A stretch of DNA of 64,000 bases from Bacteroides sp. ET71 (GCF_023336905.1 NZ_JAMBLS010000006.1:1-64000); one strand, 5' to 3'. Numbered from the stretch's first letter, positions 36,320-44,583 are shown. Notes: a model not told the origin generated them from the letters alone. Made by a program: numbers and translations.

Positions 36320-38026
36320 ATGGCTAATTTCTATACAGAACATCCTGAGCTGCGTTATCATCTGAATAATCCGATGATGGAACGCATCTGTGAACTTAAA
36401 GAACGGAATTATAGAGATAAAGAAGAATATGATTATGCTCCGCAAGATTATGCAGACGCAATAGATTCTTATGACAAAGTACTGGAAATAACGGGTGAAA
36501 TTACAGGCGAGATTATTGCACTCAATGCCGAAGGTGTGGACGCCGAAGGTCCGCACTGTGCCAACGGTCGTGTGGAATATGCAAGCGGTACGAAACAGAA
36601 TCTTGATGCCATGGTGAAAGCTGGGCTGAACGGCATGACAATGCCCCGTCGTTTCGGAGGATTGAATTTCCCGATCACCCCTTATACCATGTGCGCTGAA
36701 ATCGTAGCTGCTGCTGACGCAGGCTTTGGCAACATCTGGTCTTTGCAAGATTGTATCGAAACCCTCTATGAATTTGGAAATGAAGACCAACACAGTCGTT
36801 TCATTCCTCGCATTTGTGCAGGAGAAACCATGTCTATGGATTTAACTGAACCAGATGCCGGCAGTGACCTGCAAAGCGTGATGCTGAAAGCCACTTATGA
36901 TGAAACCAATAACTGCTGGCGCTTGAATGGCGTAAAACGCTTCATCACCAACGGTGACGCCGACCTACATCTAGTGTTGGCTCGTTCAGAAGAAGGAACC
37001 CGCGACGGACGTGGCTTATCCATGTTCATCTATGATAAAAGAGACGGAGGTGTAAACGTGCGCCGCATTGAAAACAAATTAGGTATCCACGGCTCTCCCA
37101 CCTGTGAATTGGTATATAAGAATGCGCGTGCCGAATTGTGCGGTGACCGTAAATTAGGTCTTATCAAATATGTAATGGCTTTGATGAACGGCGCTCGTCT
37201 TGGCATTGCTGCCCAGTCTGTCGGCCTCAGCCAAGCAGCCTACAACGAAGCATTAGCTTACGCGAAAGACCGCAAACAATTTGGCAAAGCCATCATCGAG
37301 TTTCCTGCCGTGTACAACATGCTCAGTACCATCAAGGCAAAACTAGACGCAGGCCGCGCCCTACTCTACCAGACAGCCCGTTACGTAGACATCTACAAAG
37401 CATTGGATGACATCGCACGCGAACGCAAACTGACTCCAGAAGAACGTCAAGAGCAAAAAAAGTATGCTAAATTAGCTGATGCTTTCACGCCATTGGCCAA
37501 GGGTATGAACTCTGAATATGCCAACCAAAATGCTTATGATTGCATCCAAGTGCACGGTGGTTCCGGCTTCATGTTAGAATATGCTTGCCAACGTATTTAC
37601 CGCGATGCGCGTATTACCAGCATCTATGAGGGTACCACACAGCTCCAAACGGTGGCTGCCATCCGTTATGTGACAAACGGGGCATATCTGGCCACACTGC
37701 GCGACTATGAACAAGTTCCTTGTTCGGAAGAAATGAAACCGATACTTGAACAAATAAAGGCTATGACGGATAAGTTTGAGGCTTGCACCAACGTGATAAA
37801 AGAATCACAAAACCAGGAATTACATGATTTCATGGCACGCCGCCTATACGAAATGGCTGCCGTGTGCATCATGTCGCACCTCATCATCCAAGATGCCACA
37901 CGTGCACCGGAAATGTTTGCTGCTTCAGCTAAACAATATGTCCGTTATGCCGAAGCTGAAGTCGAAAAGCACAATGCTTTCATCCGGAATTTCAATAAAG
38001 AAGAATTAAGCGAATATCGGAAATAA
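36320..38026 (+). CDS. Acyl-CoA dehydrogenase family protein
   Basis: Oxidises an acyl-CoA (or reduces an enoyl-CoA) with EtfAB as electron carrier; substrate unknown. The 568 residues exceed the classic length of about 380 because of an added C-terminal helical region (about 450-568). The core has the flavin/substrate motifs M-S-M-D-L-T-E-P-D-A-G-S-D-L, N-G-V-K-R-F-I-T-N-G-D-A-D, a middle domain with G-R-G-L-S-M-F, and the C-terminal signature Q-V-H-G-G-S-G-F-M-L-E-Y and I-Y-E-G-T-T-Q-L-Q. The possible catalytic Glu lies in Y-E-G-T. It is followed by a strong terminator. Confidence 0.92.
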   Translation: MANFYTEHPELRYHLNNPMMERICELKERNYRDKEEYDYAPQDYADAIDSYDKVLEITGEITGEIIALNAEGVDAEGPHCANGRVEYASGTKQNLDAMVKAGLNGMTMPRRFGGLNFPITPYTMCAEIVAAADAGFGNIWSLQDCIETLYEFGNEDQHSRFIPRICAGETMSMDLTEPDAGSDLQSVMLKATYDETNNCWRLNGVKRFITNGDADLHLVLARSEEGTRDGRGLSMFIYDKRDGGVNVRRIENKLGIHGSPTCELVYKNARAELCGDRKLGLIKYVMALMNGARLGIAAQSVGLSQAAYNEALAYAKDRKQFGKAIIEFPAVYNMLSTIKAKLDAGRALLYQTARYVDIYKALDDIARERKLTPEERQEQKKYAKLADAFTPLAKGMNSEYANQNAYDCIQVHGGSGFMLEYACQRIYRDARITSIYEGTTQLQTVAAIRYVTNGAYLATLRDYEQVPCSEEMKPILEQIKAMTDKFEACTNVIKESQNQELHDFMARRLYEMAAVCIMSHLIIQDATRAPEMFAASAKQYVRYAEAEVEKHNAFIRNFNKEELSEYRK

Positions 38027-38056
38027 AAGTAAACGGACTATTTTTATAAACTCTCA

Positions 38057-38094
38057 GACGGGCATATCGACAAAACGATATGCCCGCCTTTTTT
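38057..38094 (+). terminator. Rho-independent terminator of the etf operon
   Basis: CGGGCATATCG/CGATATGCCCG is an 11-bp perfect stem with a six-base loop, followed by a run of six T. The rest of the 309-base gap up to 38336 shows only promoter-like sequence. Confidence 0.9.
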
Positions 38095-38294
38095 CTTAAA
38101 ACATACCCTTTAGCTCCAATTGCATTTTAGACAAACGGATTTCTACTAAATGCCCCTTTTTCCCATAACTACAACTATCTTTTCTACACAAAAAATTCCC
38201 TATTTACAGAAAAAGAAGATAACAATTTCAGCTCTCAAGTAAAATGGGTGCTACGTTCTGTAATCCGTGTATGGACGGACACGGCGGTTCGCCG

Positions 38295-38302
38295 TACCTT
38301 TG
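38295..38302 (+). promoter_or_regulatory. -7 box of the aldo/keto reductase operon
   Basis: TACCTTTG fits TAnnTTTG 34 bases before the start codon at 38336, and excludes the upstream Met at 38267. No -33 TTTG at normal spacing. Confidence 0.5.
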
Positions 38303-38335
38303 CATCTGCAGAAACCAATCAAAATAGAAACATAT

Positions 38336-39184
38336 ATGGAAACAGTACGATTAAGAAACGGCGTAGAAATGCCGCAGTTGGGTTATGGAGTCTATCAGGT
38401 GTCTCCTTCAGAGTGCGAACGGTGCGTAACAGATGCCATCAGCGTAGGTTACCGTCTGATTGACACGGCGCAGGCCTACTTTAATGAGCAGAACGTGGGC
38501 AATGCCATCCGCAAGTGTGGCGTGCCACGGAGTGAACTGTTCATCGTCACCAAGGTATGGATTTCCAATGCCGGCTACGAGCGGGCTAAGGCCAGCATCG
38601 ACGAGTCGCTCCGCAAGCTCCAGACCGACTACATCGACCTGCTATTGATTCACCAGCCCTTCAATGACTACTACGGCACGTGGCGGGCCATGGAGGAAGC
38701 GTATAAGGCAGGCAAGCTCCGCGCCATCGGCGTGTCGAACTTCTATCCCGACCGCTTCATCGACCTGGCGGAGTTCAGCGAAATTCCCCCGATGGTCAAC
38801 CAGGTGGAAACACATGTGTTCAACCAGCAGATAGAGGCACAGCAGATTATGCAGCAGTACGGCACGCACATCATGGCGTGGGGACCGTTTGCCGAGGGGC
38901 GCAACAACTTCTTCGGCAACGAAACACTGATTGCCATCGGCGCCAAGTATAACAAGAGCGCGGCACAGACCGCCCTGCGCTACCTCCTCCAGCGCGGCGT
39001 CATCGTCATCCCGAAGTCTGTCCGCAAGGAACGCATGGAGCAGAACATCCATGTGTTCGACTTTAGCCTGAGCGACGAGGACATGCAGCGCATCCGCCAG
39101 TTGGACTTGCGCCACAGCCTGTTCTTCTCGCACTACGACCCGCAGACGGTGAAGTGGCTTTGCGATTATGGAAAGAGCAAATAA
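38336..39184 (+). CDS. Aldo/keto reductase (cytosolic, AKR class 2,5-DKG reductase type)
   Basis: NADPH-dependent carbonyl reductase of 282 residues from the Met at 38336 (M-E-T-V-R-L-R-N-G-V-E-M-P-Q-L-G-Y-G). The AKR catalytic tetrad is visible in D-T-A-Q-A-Y (Asp and Tyr), V-T-K-V-W (Lys) and L-L-L-I-H-Q-P (His). The cofactor-binding signature V-I-P-K-S-V-R-K-E-R-M-E-Q-N lies near the C-terminus. First gene of a three-gene operon with an 18-base gap to the next; a paralogue with a signal peptide is the third gene. Confidence 0.92.
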   Translation: METVRLRNGVEMPQLGYGVYQVSPSECERCVTDAISVGYRLIDTAQAYFNEQNVGNAIRKCGVPRSELFIVTKVWISNAGYERAKASIDESLRKLQTDYIDLLLIHQPFNDYYGTWRAMEEAYKAGKLRAIGVSNFYPDRFIDLAEFSEIPPMVNQVETHVFNQQIEAQQIMQQYGTHIMAWGPFAEGRNNFFGNETLIAIGAKYNKSAAQTALRYLLQRGVIVIPKSVRKERMEQNIHVFDFSLSDEDMQRIRQLDLRHSLFFSHYDPQTVKWLCDYGKSK

Positions 39185-39202
39185 AGTTAGAATCTGGATA
39201 AT

Positions 39203-40114
39203 ATGGATAAAGACAACAACAATGGCATCTCCCGTCGCTCCGCCCTCAAACGGATGGGGCTGCTCGTTGCAGGAGCCGCCTGCATGGGTATGCCGGCACT
39301 TACCGCGTGCAGCAACGACGCCAAGAAGCGCATTATCCTCTATTTCACCGGAACAGGCAACTGCCTCTATGTGGCACGCGAACTGGCAGACGAACACACC
39401 GAACTGCTCAGCATCCCGCAACTGGTGAAGCAAGGCCGCTATACGTTCGAGGCGGACGAAATCGGCATCGTCTATCCCGTCTACGGACACATGCCGCCCA
39501 ATATGGTGCGGGAGTTTATCAAGAAAGCGCAGTTGAAAGCCGGATACAAGTTTGCCGTGCTTACTTACGGCAACCGCAAATGCAGTTCCGTCGAGATATG
39601 GGACGACGTTTCCCGGAAGGCAGGCTGTCCCTTCGACTACATCACCACGATGATTATGGTGGACAACTGGCTGCCTAACTTCGATATGAACGAGCAAATC
39701 AAGATAGACAAGCACATCCCCGAAAGCCTGCAACGCATCCGTACCGACCTGACTGCACAGCGCCGCTGGCACGAGCCGGTCACCGAAGAAGAGCGGCGGC
39801 AGCACGCCGGATTCATACAGTTCTCGGGTGTAAATCCGGGAACCGGTTTCCTGATGCACAGCCAAGATGCCTTTACCGTGACGAATGCCTGCATCGGCTG
39901 CGGTATCTGTACCGAGGTCTGTCCGCGCGGTAACAACAAACTGACCTCCACAGGCGTAAAGACCGAGGGCGATTGCGAGTTCTGCTTTGCCTGCATCCAC
40001 AACTGCCCGCAGAAAGCCATCCTTTTCAAGCAGATGAAGGAAGTGAACCCCAACGCCCGCTACCGCAACGAACATGTGTCGCTGTGGAGCATCAAGGAAG
40101 CAAATCGACAATAA
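39203..40114 (+). CDS. EFR1-type flavodoxin-ferredoxin fusion protein
   Basis: 303 residues. The N-terminal R-R-S-A-L-K-R-M-G-L-L-V-A-G-A-A-C-M-G resembles a twin-arginine or lipoprotein-type export signal (a Cys at about 36, L-T-A-C-S). A flavodoxin-like domain (about 45-180) with the FMN loop Y-F-T-G-T-G-N-C-L-Y follows, then two 4Fe-4S motifs: C-I-G-C-G-I-C-T-E-V-C-P and C-E-F-C-F-A-C-I-H-N-C-P. The EFR1 family is usually soluble, so an exported form next to an exported aldo/keto reductase suggests a shared periplasmic redox role. The Tat or Sec route is not decided. Confidence 0.85.
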   Translation: MDKDNNNGISRRSALKRMGLLVAGAACMGMPALTACSNDAKKRIILYFTGTGNCLYVARELADEHTELLSIPQLVKQGRYTFEADEIGIVYPVYGHMPPNMVREFIKKAQLKAGYKFAVLTYGNRKCSSVEIWDDVSRKAGCPFDYITTMIMVDNWLPNFDMNEQIKIDKHIPESLQRIRTDLTAQRRWHEPVTEEERRQHAGFIQFSGVNPGTGFLMHSQDAFTVTNACIGCGICTEVCPRGNNKLTSTGVKTEGDCEFCFACIHNCPQKAILFKQMKEVNPNARYRNEHVSLWSIKEANRQ

Positions 40115-40131
40115 ATAATATATAATTCAGT

Positions 40132-41079
40132 ATGAAGACATTCAAACAAATCCTGCTTGCCGCCGCTTTGTTGATAGGCGGCACATGTGCAACCTATGCG
40201 CAAGAGAAAACGACGACGGCAGGCGTGCCCGTAGTCAAGTTGAACAACGGCGTAGAGATGCCCCGCTTCGGCATCGGCACCTTCCTCCAGCCCAGCGATG
40301 AAGTGTGCGAACAGTCGTGCCTCACCGCCCTGAAAGCCGGTTATCGCCACATCGACACCGCCCATGCCTATCAGGACGAGGCCGGTGTAGGCCGTGCCGT
40401 CAAGGAGAGCGGCATCCCCCGCGAGGAGATATGGATTACCAGCAAGCTCTGGCCCACGGAATACGGCGAGGGCAAGACACTGAAAGCCATCGACGAGATG
40501 CTGAAGCGGATGCAACTGAACTACATCGACCTGCTCTACGTTCATCAGCCCGTGGGCGATTTCGTGGGGGCATGGAAGGACATGGAGAAGGCGGTGAAGA
40601 TGGGCAAGGTGCGCGCCCTCGGCATCAGCAACTTCGACGCCAACGATGAAGTATGGAACACGATTATGAAGGAGGTGACCATCAAGCCCGCCGTGCTCCA
40701 GATGGAGTGCCACCCCTACGCCCAGCGTGTGGAGATGCGCAAGAAGGCCGCCAAGGGAGGCATCCAAGTGGAATGTTGGTTCCCGCTGGGAGGCGCGATG
40801 TCCAACGGTGCCCTGTTCAAAGACCCCGTGATAAAGAAGATTGCCACCGCACACGGCAAGACTCCGGCACAGGTCATCCTGCGCTGGCACATCCAGGAAG
40901 GCTTCTCCGTCATCCCCGGTGCATCGAATCCCGACTACATCAAAGAGAACATCCAAATCTTCGACTTCGCCCTGACTGATGCGGAGATGCAGCAGATGCG
41001 CTCGCTCAACAAGGAACAACGCTTCTTCAACGCCACGCTGGAAGATGTGGAACGGATGGTTTGGGGAGCGAAGCTGTAA
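40132..41079 (+). CDS. Exported aldo/keto reductase
   Basis: 315 residues with an N-terminal signal (M-K-T-F-K-Q-I-L-L-A-A-A-L-L-I-G-G-T-C-A-T-Y-A-Q). An AKR barrel follows: V-E-M-P-R-F-G-I-G-T, H-I-D-T-A-H-A-Y (Asp, Tyr), I-T-S-K-L-W (Lys), L-L-Y-V-H-Q-P (His) and V-I-P-G-A-S-N-P-D-Y-I-K-E-N. NADPH is not normally present in the periplasm, so either the signal is not cleaved, another electron donor is used (such as the neighbouring flavodoxin-ferredoxin protein), or export is not real. Third gene of the operon, 17 bases after the EFR1 gene. Confidence 0.88.
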   Translation: MKTFKQILLAAALLIGGTCATYAQEKTTTAGVPVVKLNNGVEMPRFGIGTFLQPSDEVCEQSCLTALKAGYRHIDTAHAYQDEAGVGRAVKESGIPREEIWITSKLWPTEYGEGKTLKAIDEMLKRMQLNYIDLLYVHQPVGDFVGAWKDMEKAVKMGKVRALGISNFDANDEVWNTIMKEVTIKPAVLQMECHPYAQRVEMRKKAAKGGIQVECWFPLGGAMSNGALFKDPVIKKIATAHGKTPAQVILRWHIQEGFSVIPGASNPDYIKENIQIFDFALTDAEMQQMRSLNKEQRFFNATLEDVERMVWGAKL

Positions 41080-41130
41080 ATAACCCTGATTACATAACAA
41101 AAAGCAGTCCTGCGGAAACGCAGAAAACAG

Positions 41131-41165
41131 TCCCCTGTCGCCGACGTGTGGCAGGGGATTTTTGT
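41131..41165 (+). terminator. Terminator after the aldo/keto reductase operon
   Basis: TCCCCTGTC/GGCAGGGGA forms a nine-base stem with one G-T pair around 11 bases, followed by TTTTTG. It separates the operon from the convergent HxlR gene. Confidence 0.85.
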
Positions 41166-41201
41166 GTCCAAGTCTTATTCGGCTGAGCTCTTATTCAAAA
41201 A

Positions 41202-41564
41202 CTATTCTGTCATTTCCGCTTTCTCCAATATCCGCACCATTTTCGGGCGGAAATCATTTCCCCATTGTTCCAGCATCCGGATAATGGGCATAAGGCTCCG
41301 TCCGTCGTCCGTGATGGAATATTCCACATGGGGCGGAAGTTCGGGATAAATCGTTTTCTCAATCATGCCGTGCATTTCCAGTTCTTTCAACTGCTGGTTG
41401 ATGACACGGGGGCTGGTATCCTCAAAATGCCGGTGCAGTTCACTGGGACGTTTGCAGCCTCTCTCCAGTTCGTAGAGGATGCACGATTTCCACTTGCCAC
41501 CCATGACTTCCATGGCTATGGCCACACCGCAATCCAGGTCTAAGGGTATTTTCTTCTTATACAT
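41202..41564 (-). CDS. HxlR-family transcriptional regulator
   Basis: A 120-residue winged-helix protein from the Met at 41564 (M-Y-K-K-K-I-P-L-D-L-D-C-G-V). The HxlR pattern V-M-G-G-K-W-K-S-C-I-L-Y-E-L-E-R-G-C-K-R-P-S-E-L-H-R and S-P-R-V-I-N-Q-Q-L-K-E-L-E-M-H-G-M-I is clear. Two or three cysteines near the helix (D-C, S-C, G-C) are the residues used for thiol sensing of aldehydes or oxidants in studied members such as HypR and YodB. It is divergent from the TIGR04076 gene, convergent with the reductase operon, and a plausible regulator of either. Confidence 0.9.
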   Translation of the reverse strand: MYKKKIPLDLDCGVAIAMEVMGGKWKSCILYELERGCKRPSELHRHFEDTSPRVINQQLKELEMHGMIEKTIYPELPPHVEYSITDDGRSLMPIIRMLEQWGNDFRPKMVRILEKAEMTE

Positions 41565-41590
41565 ATATTTGATGTTGTCAATTCGCAGGA

Positions 41591-41598
41591 CAAAAATA
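41591..41598 (-). promoter_or_regulatory. -7 box of the HxlR gene
   Basis: TATTTTTG on the minus strand (CAAAAATA on plus) lies 27 bases upstream of the start. The facing TATCTTCG at 41669-41676 is a one-mismatch -7 candidate for the divergent TIGR04076 gene, so the two promoters share a 70-base region. Confidence 0.5.
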
Positions 41599-41700
41599 GT
41601 GATTTTATGACGAGAAACGGATATAGGGGCAAATTTATCTATATATGAATAATTTGCCCGTACTTGCGTAATGCTATCTTCGCACACAAAAAAGGGTAAA

Positions 41701-42165
41701 ATGGACAGACGTAAGTTTTTCAAGCAAGCCGGTATATCGGCTTTGGCAGTGGCAATGAGCGGCAATGTGCTGCCAGCCCAAGGTGAAGAGTTGTTTTATA
41801 ATCATCCTAATGTGAACAATAATATGAACAAGCGTATGAAACACAAATGTAAGATTACCATCCTGAAACGGGAGTGTTACAAGGATTTGCAGGCGGAATA
41901 TCTGGCAGACCCCAAGTCGGGACCCTGCCCCTATTTCCACGAAGGGCAGGAAATCATGGTGGACAGCGACAATTTCTTCCGCATGTTAAACGGGACATTC
42001 TGTGCCGAGGCATGGGACTGCATCAGCCGCTACGTCTATGCGGCATTGCAGGGCGGTTCCATTATGCAGGGCTGGACGAACGACGAAAAGGTGATGATAA
42101 CCTGCTGCAACGATGGCACGCGCCCAGTCATCTTTAAGTTGGAGCGGATAGATGAAGAGGTTTAG
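41701..42165 (+). CDS. TIGR04076-family protein with an export-type N-terminus
   Basis: A 154-residue protein. The first 45 residues are an extra leader (D-R-R-K-F-F-K-Q-A-G-I-S-A-L-A-V-A-M) of twin-arginine style. The remainder is a small Cys-rich domain: C-K-I-T-I-L-K-R-E-C-Y-K-D-L, G-P-C-P-Y-F-H-E-G-Q-E, A-E-A-W-D-C-I-S-R-Y-V-Y-A-A-L-Q-G-G, T-C-C-N-D-G-T-R-P-V-I-F-K. This spacing is characteristic of the uncharacterised TIGR04076 family. The function is unknown; next to an HxlR regulator and reductases a redox role is plausible. The first copy of the dispersed repeat begins about 30 bases downstream. Confidence 0.75.
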   Translation: MDRRKFFKQAGISALAVAMSGNVLPAQGEELFYNHPNVNNNMNKRMKHKCKITILKRECYKDLQAEYLADPKSGPCPYFHEGQEIMVDSDNFFRMLNGTFCAEAWDCISRYVYAALQGGSIMQGWTNDEKVMITCCNDGTRPVIFKLERIDEEV

Positions 42166-42193
42166 AATATGAACTGATAAAGATTCAAATTTC

Positions 42194-42290
42194 ATGTTTA
42201 CCCCGTCTTCCTGTCAAGAATTATCCAAGCAACAACCTGCTCGCAGACACCCCGTTTTCCCGTCGGGGACACATGACCTCCTCGTCGGGG
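42194..42290 (+). repeat. Dispersed repeat copy A
   Basis: About 97 bases starting GTTTACCCCGTCTTCCTGTC and containing GTCAAGAATTATCCAA, AACAACCTG and CGCAGACACCCC. It then ends in GGGGACACATGACCTCCTCG, a GGGGACA unit plus a weak inverted repeat. It is most divergent of three copies (others at 46726 and 50922), all in the same orientation. It runs into the 3' end of the broken AraC gene. Confidence 0.85.
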
Positions 42291-42615
42291 GCAAAGATGA
42301 TGTATTGCCTAATGTAGTTGCTTGCCGTGTCATTGATGGTCTTTCTAACCAGATCGCTGAAATAATTGGGTAACAGACACAGCTTATCGGCAAAAATAGC
42401 GTGCCGCCCCGATAGTCGTATTTGCCGCAACCGTATTTCAGTTCCACGTCAATGTATCTCAGCATGAACAGCGCATAGACTTCGTAGTTGTTCAGGCTGC
42501 TCCTGACGGGCGACACGTCCGCATACTCCACCACGCTGACCAGCGGATGCTTGTCTTTCAGCCCCACATAACGGCTGTAGTCGTTGGCATTTTTTATTTT
42601 CAGTATTTTGGGCAT
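42270..42615 (-). pseudogene. AraC-family regulator relic (internal deletion, lost 3' end)
   Basis: The start at 42615 opens a normal AraC sensor domain: M-P-K-I-L-K-I-K-N-A-N-D-Y-S-R-Y, H-P-L-V-S-V-V-E-Y, Y-E-V-Y-A-L-F-M and Y-D-Y-R-G-G-T-L-F. Then the frame breaks. In a shifted frame at about 42300-42390 there is a piece of an AraC HTH: L-C-L-L-P-N-Y-F-S-D-L-V-R-K-T-I-N-D-T-A-S-N-Y-I, split here for clarity. The segment between the two domains and the last helix are missing, and sequence beyond about 42290 belongs to repeat copy A. It is a dead regulator beside an intact AraC gene, perhaps a remnant of an earlier occupant of the site. Confidence 0.75.
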
Positions 42616-42639
42616 AACTACTATAAATATTAATAGGTC

Positions 42640-43539
42640 CTATTCATATATTCCGTTCCGGTAATCCTGCAAATATTGCGTGAACGTCTTCCCTGTCTGC
42701 TGTTTGAAGAAGCGCATTAAGTGGCTGGGGTCGGAGAAATGGAAATCGTCCGCCAGTTCGCTGACGGTGCGGTTGGAGAAGAGCAGTTCGTTCTTCAGTT
42801 CTTCCAGCAGGCGTTGTTTCAGCAGATGGGCGGCTGATACGCCAAACTGCGCCATGACCGAAGTATTCAGCGTGATGCGGCTGATGTGAAGCTTGTCGGC
42901 ATACTCCTGCACCCGCTGCATGGTGCGGATGTTCTGTTCCAGCAAATCCTTGTATTGGAAGGCATAATTGTTCTTCGCGATTTCTACGGGCAGGCGGTAT
43001 GCGGCGGCATACGCACGGTTGATAATCAGCAGCAGGTAATAGAGCACGGACACAATGAGGTTGTACGTGTCCGCCACGGGATGCAGCAATTCCTGTTTGA
43101 TTTTGCCGAGCAGGCGCATGTATTCCGCCAGTTCTTCGGGCGAGGCATACAGGTAGGGCGGCGTATCAGTCTGATAATAGTACAGCAAACGATAGACAAA
43201 GAACTTGTCGGCAATGAACGTGCGCATGAAGTCTTCGCGGAAGATGAGGAACGTATAATCCAATGCCGCCTCGTCCACATGCCACTCCTGTTGCTGGTGG
43301 GGCGAAAGGAGCAGCACCATGCCGTCGTGCAACTCTATCTTGCGGAAGTTCAGCAGCAGGAAGCCGTTTGCCTTCCGAAGAAAATAAAAACTGAAGAAGT
43401 CCGTCTTGAACCGCTTGTATTCGGTCAGTACGGGACCGATGTCCCTGTTCGTGGCGGTATTGATGTAGAAGTCCACGCCGCAATCCGTCTTGCTGAACGG
43501 CACGCTGACCAATCGTTCGGGGTTGATTATCTCTTTCAT
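42640..43539 (-). CDS. AraC-family transcriptional regulator
   Basis: 299 residues. The N-terminal half is a cupin-like sensor (about 20-110: F-R-K-I-E-L-H-D-G-M-V-L-L-L-S-P-H-Q-Q-Q). A helical linker leads to two C-terminal HTH motifs (about 205-295: V-Q-E-Y-A-D-K-L-H-I-S, V-S-E-L-A-D-D-F-H-F-S-D-P-S-H-L-M-R-F-F-K-Q-Q-T-G-K-T). It is divergent from the sirtuin operon and the likely controller of it. The ligand is unknown. Confidence 0.9.
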   Translation of the reverse strand: MKEIINPERLVSVPFSKTDCGVDFYINTATNRDIGPVLTEYKRFKTDFFSFYFLRKANGFLLLNFRKIELHDGMVLLLSPHQQQEWHVDEAALDYTFLIFREDFMRTFIADKFFVYRLLYYYQTDTPPYLYASPEELAEYMRLLGKIKQELLHPVADTYNLIVSVLYYLLLIINRAYAAAYRLPVEIAKNNYAFQYKDLLEQNIRTMQRVQEYADKLHISRITLNTSVMAQFGVSAAHLLKQRLLEELKNELLFSNRTVSELADDFHFSDPSHLMRFFKQQTGKTFTQYLQDYRNGIYE

Positions 43540-43555
43540 ACGCTTGTCGTTTTCG

Positions 43556-43563
43556 CAAAGGTA
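43556..43563 (-). promoter_or_regulatory. -7 box of the AraC regulator gene
   Basis: TACCTTTG on the minus strand (CAAAGGTA on plus). A TTTG at 43578-43581 is 14 bases further upstream, closer than the 19-21 of the consensus. Facing it, GACCTTTG at 43632-43639 is a one-mismatch -7 candidate for the sirtuin operon. Confidence 0.5.
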
Positions 43564-43671
43564 ATGCTTTCTTTTATCAAAATGGCATAAATCCGTCTAT
43601 TTTAGGCATAACACTATCGGAGGGTATTACTGACCTTTGCAACCGGGAAAAAACAGGAAGATACATATATT

Positions 43672-44574
43672 ATGGTAGCAAAAGAAAAGATAGACTTGTT
43701 AAGAAAGAAGATTGACGAGGCCGATGCCATTGTCGTGGGCGGCGCGTCGGGGATGTCCGCCGCTTCTGGATTCGTGTTTTACTATCAGGACGATGAAGTA
43801 TTCCGCAAACTGGCAGGCGGGTTAGCGAGGAAATACGGGATACACAACATGTTCGATGCCTTTTACGACCGTCGCCTCACACGGGGCGAGCATTGGGCCG
43901 TGGTGTTGCGCACCATTAAATACATCTATGATTGCCACACGGGCGATACGTATACGGACTTGGCGGAACTGTTGGAAGGCAAGGATTACTACATCGTCAC
44001 CACCAATCAGGACGCGCAGTTCTATCGCGTGTTCCCTGCCAACCGCATTACGCGTATACAGGGCGACTGGCGTTACTGGCAGTGTTCGCAACCCTGCCAC
44101 GACAATATCTATGACAATCACACCGAGGTGATGTGGCTCTGCGACGCCATCCAGCAGGATGCCTTGCCCGACAAGCTGATACCCCGTTGCCCGCATTGCG
44201 GCCGCCCCATGGCACCTTGGGTGCGTTCACGCGAGTTCCTGCAAGGCACGTTCTACCACCGCGAGATGAAGCGTTATATGAACTTCCTGCAACGTAATGC
44301 CAACCGCAAGACGCTTTTCTTGGAGTTGGGCGTAGGCATGATGACCCCGATGTTCATCAAGGAACCGTTTATGAACATGGTGTATCAATGGCCGAATGCC
44401 TTTTACGCCACGCTCAATCCGCAGCATGCTCTTGTGCCGAAAGAGATTGCAAAGAAAAGCCTCGCCATTAGCGACGACATTGCCATTATCTTGAAACAAC
44501 TGCTCAGCAAGTCCACCGCCGGAATGAAGGAGTTTAATGTAAAGGAAGCGTTTAACCCTGCAAGAGTATATTGA
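43672..44574 (+). CDS. Class M-like sirtuin (His-to-Gln, zinc Cys present)
   Basis: A 300-residue Sir2-fold protein. The NAD loop G-G-A-S-G-M-S-A-A-S-G is at 23-33, and T-N-Q-D (111-114) matches the T-x-N-x-D motif. The catalytic His of deacetylases, normally in H-G, is replaced by Gln130 (R-I-Q-G-D-W). Zinc-type cysteines are at 138, 142, 173 and 176 (C-P-H-C). Gln in place of His, with an Asn nearby, is the hallmark of the SirTM sirtuins, which add ADP-ribose rather than remove acetyl groups. The usual SirTM partners (macrodomain, GcvH-L, LplA) are absent here. It is followed 91 bases later by a second sirtuin-like gene. Confidence 0.8.
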   Translation: MVAKEKIDLLRKKIDEADAIVVGGASGMSAASGFVFYYQDDEVFRKLAGGLARKYGIHNMFDAFYDRRLTRGEHWAVVLRTIKYIYDCHTGDTYTDLAELLEGKDYYIVTTNQDAQFYRVFPANRITRIQGDWRYWQCSQPCHDNIYDNHTEVMWLCDAIQQDALPDKLIPRCPHCGRPMAPWVRSREFLQGTFYHREMKRYMNFLQRNANRKTLFLELGVGMMTPMFIKEPFMNMVYQWPNAFYATLNPQHALVPKEIAKKSLAISDDIAIILKQLLSKSTAGMKEFNVKEAFNPARVY

Positions 44575-44583
44575 ACTGGCCGT

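Noticed and set aside
38642-40111. A 489-residue open frame on the minus strand opposite the flavodoxin-ferredoxin gene
   Set aside because: It is antisense to genes with clear motifs (AKR and Fe-S protein), lacks any recognisable domain, and arises from GC-rich third positions.
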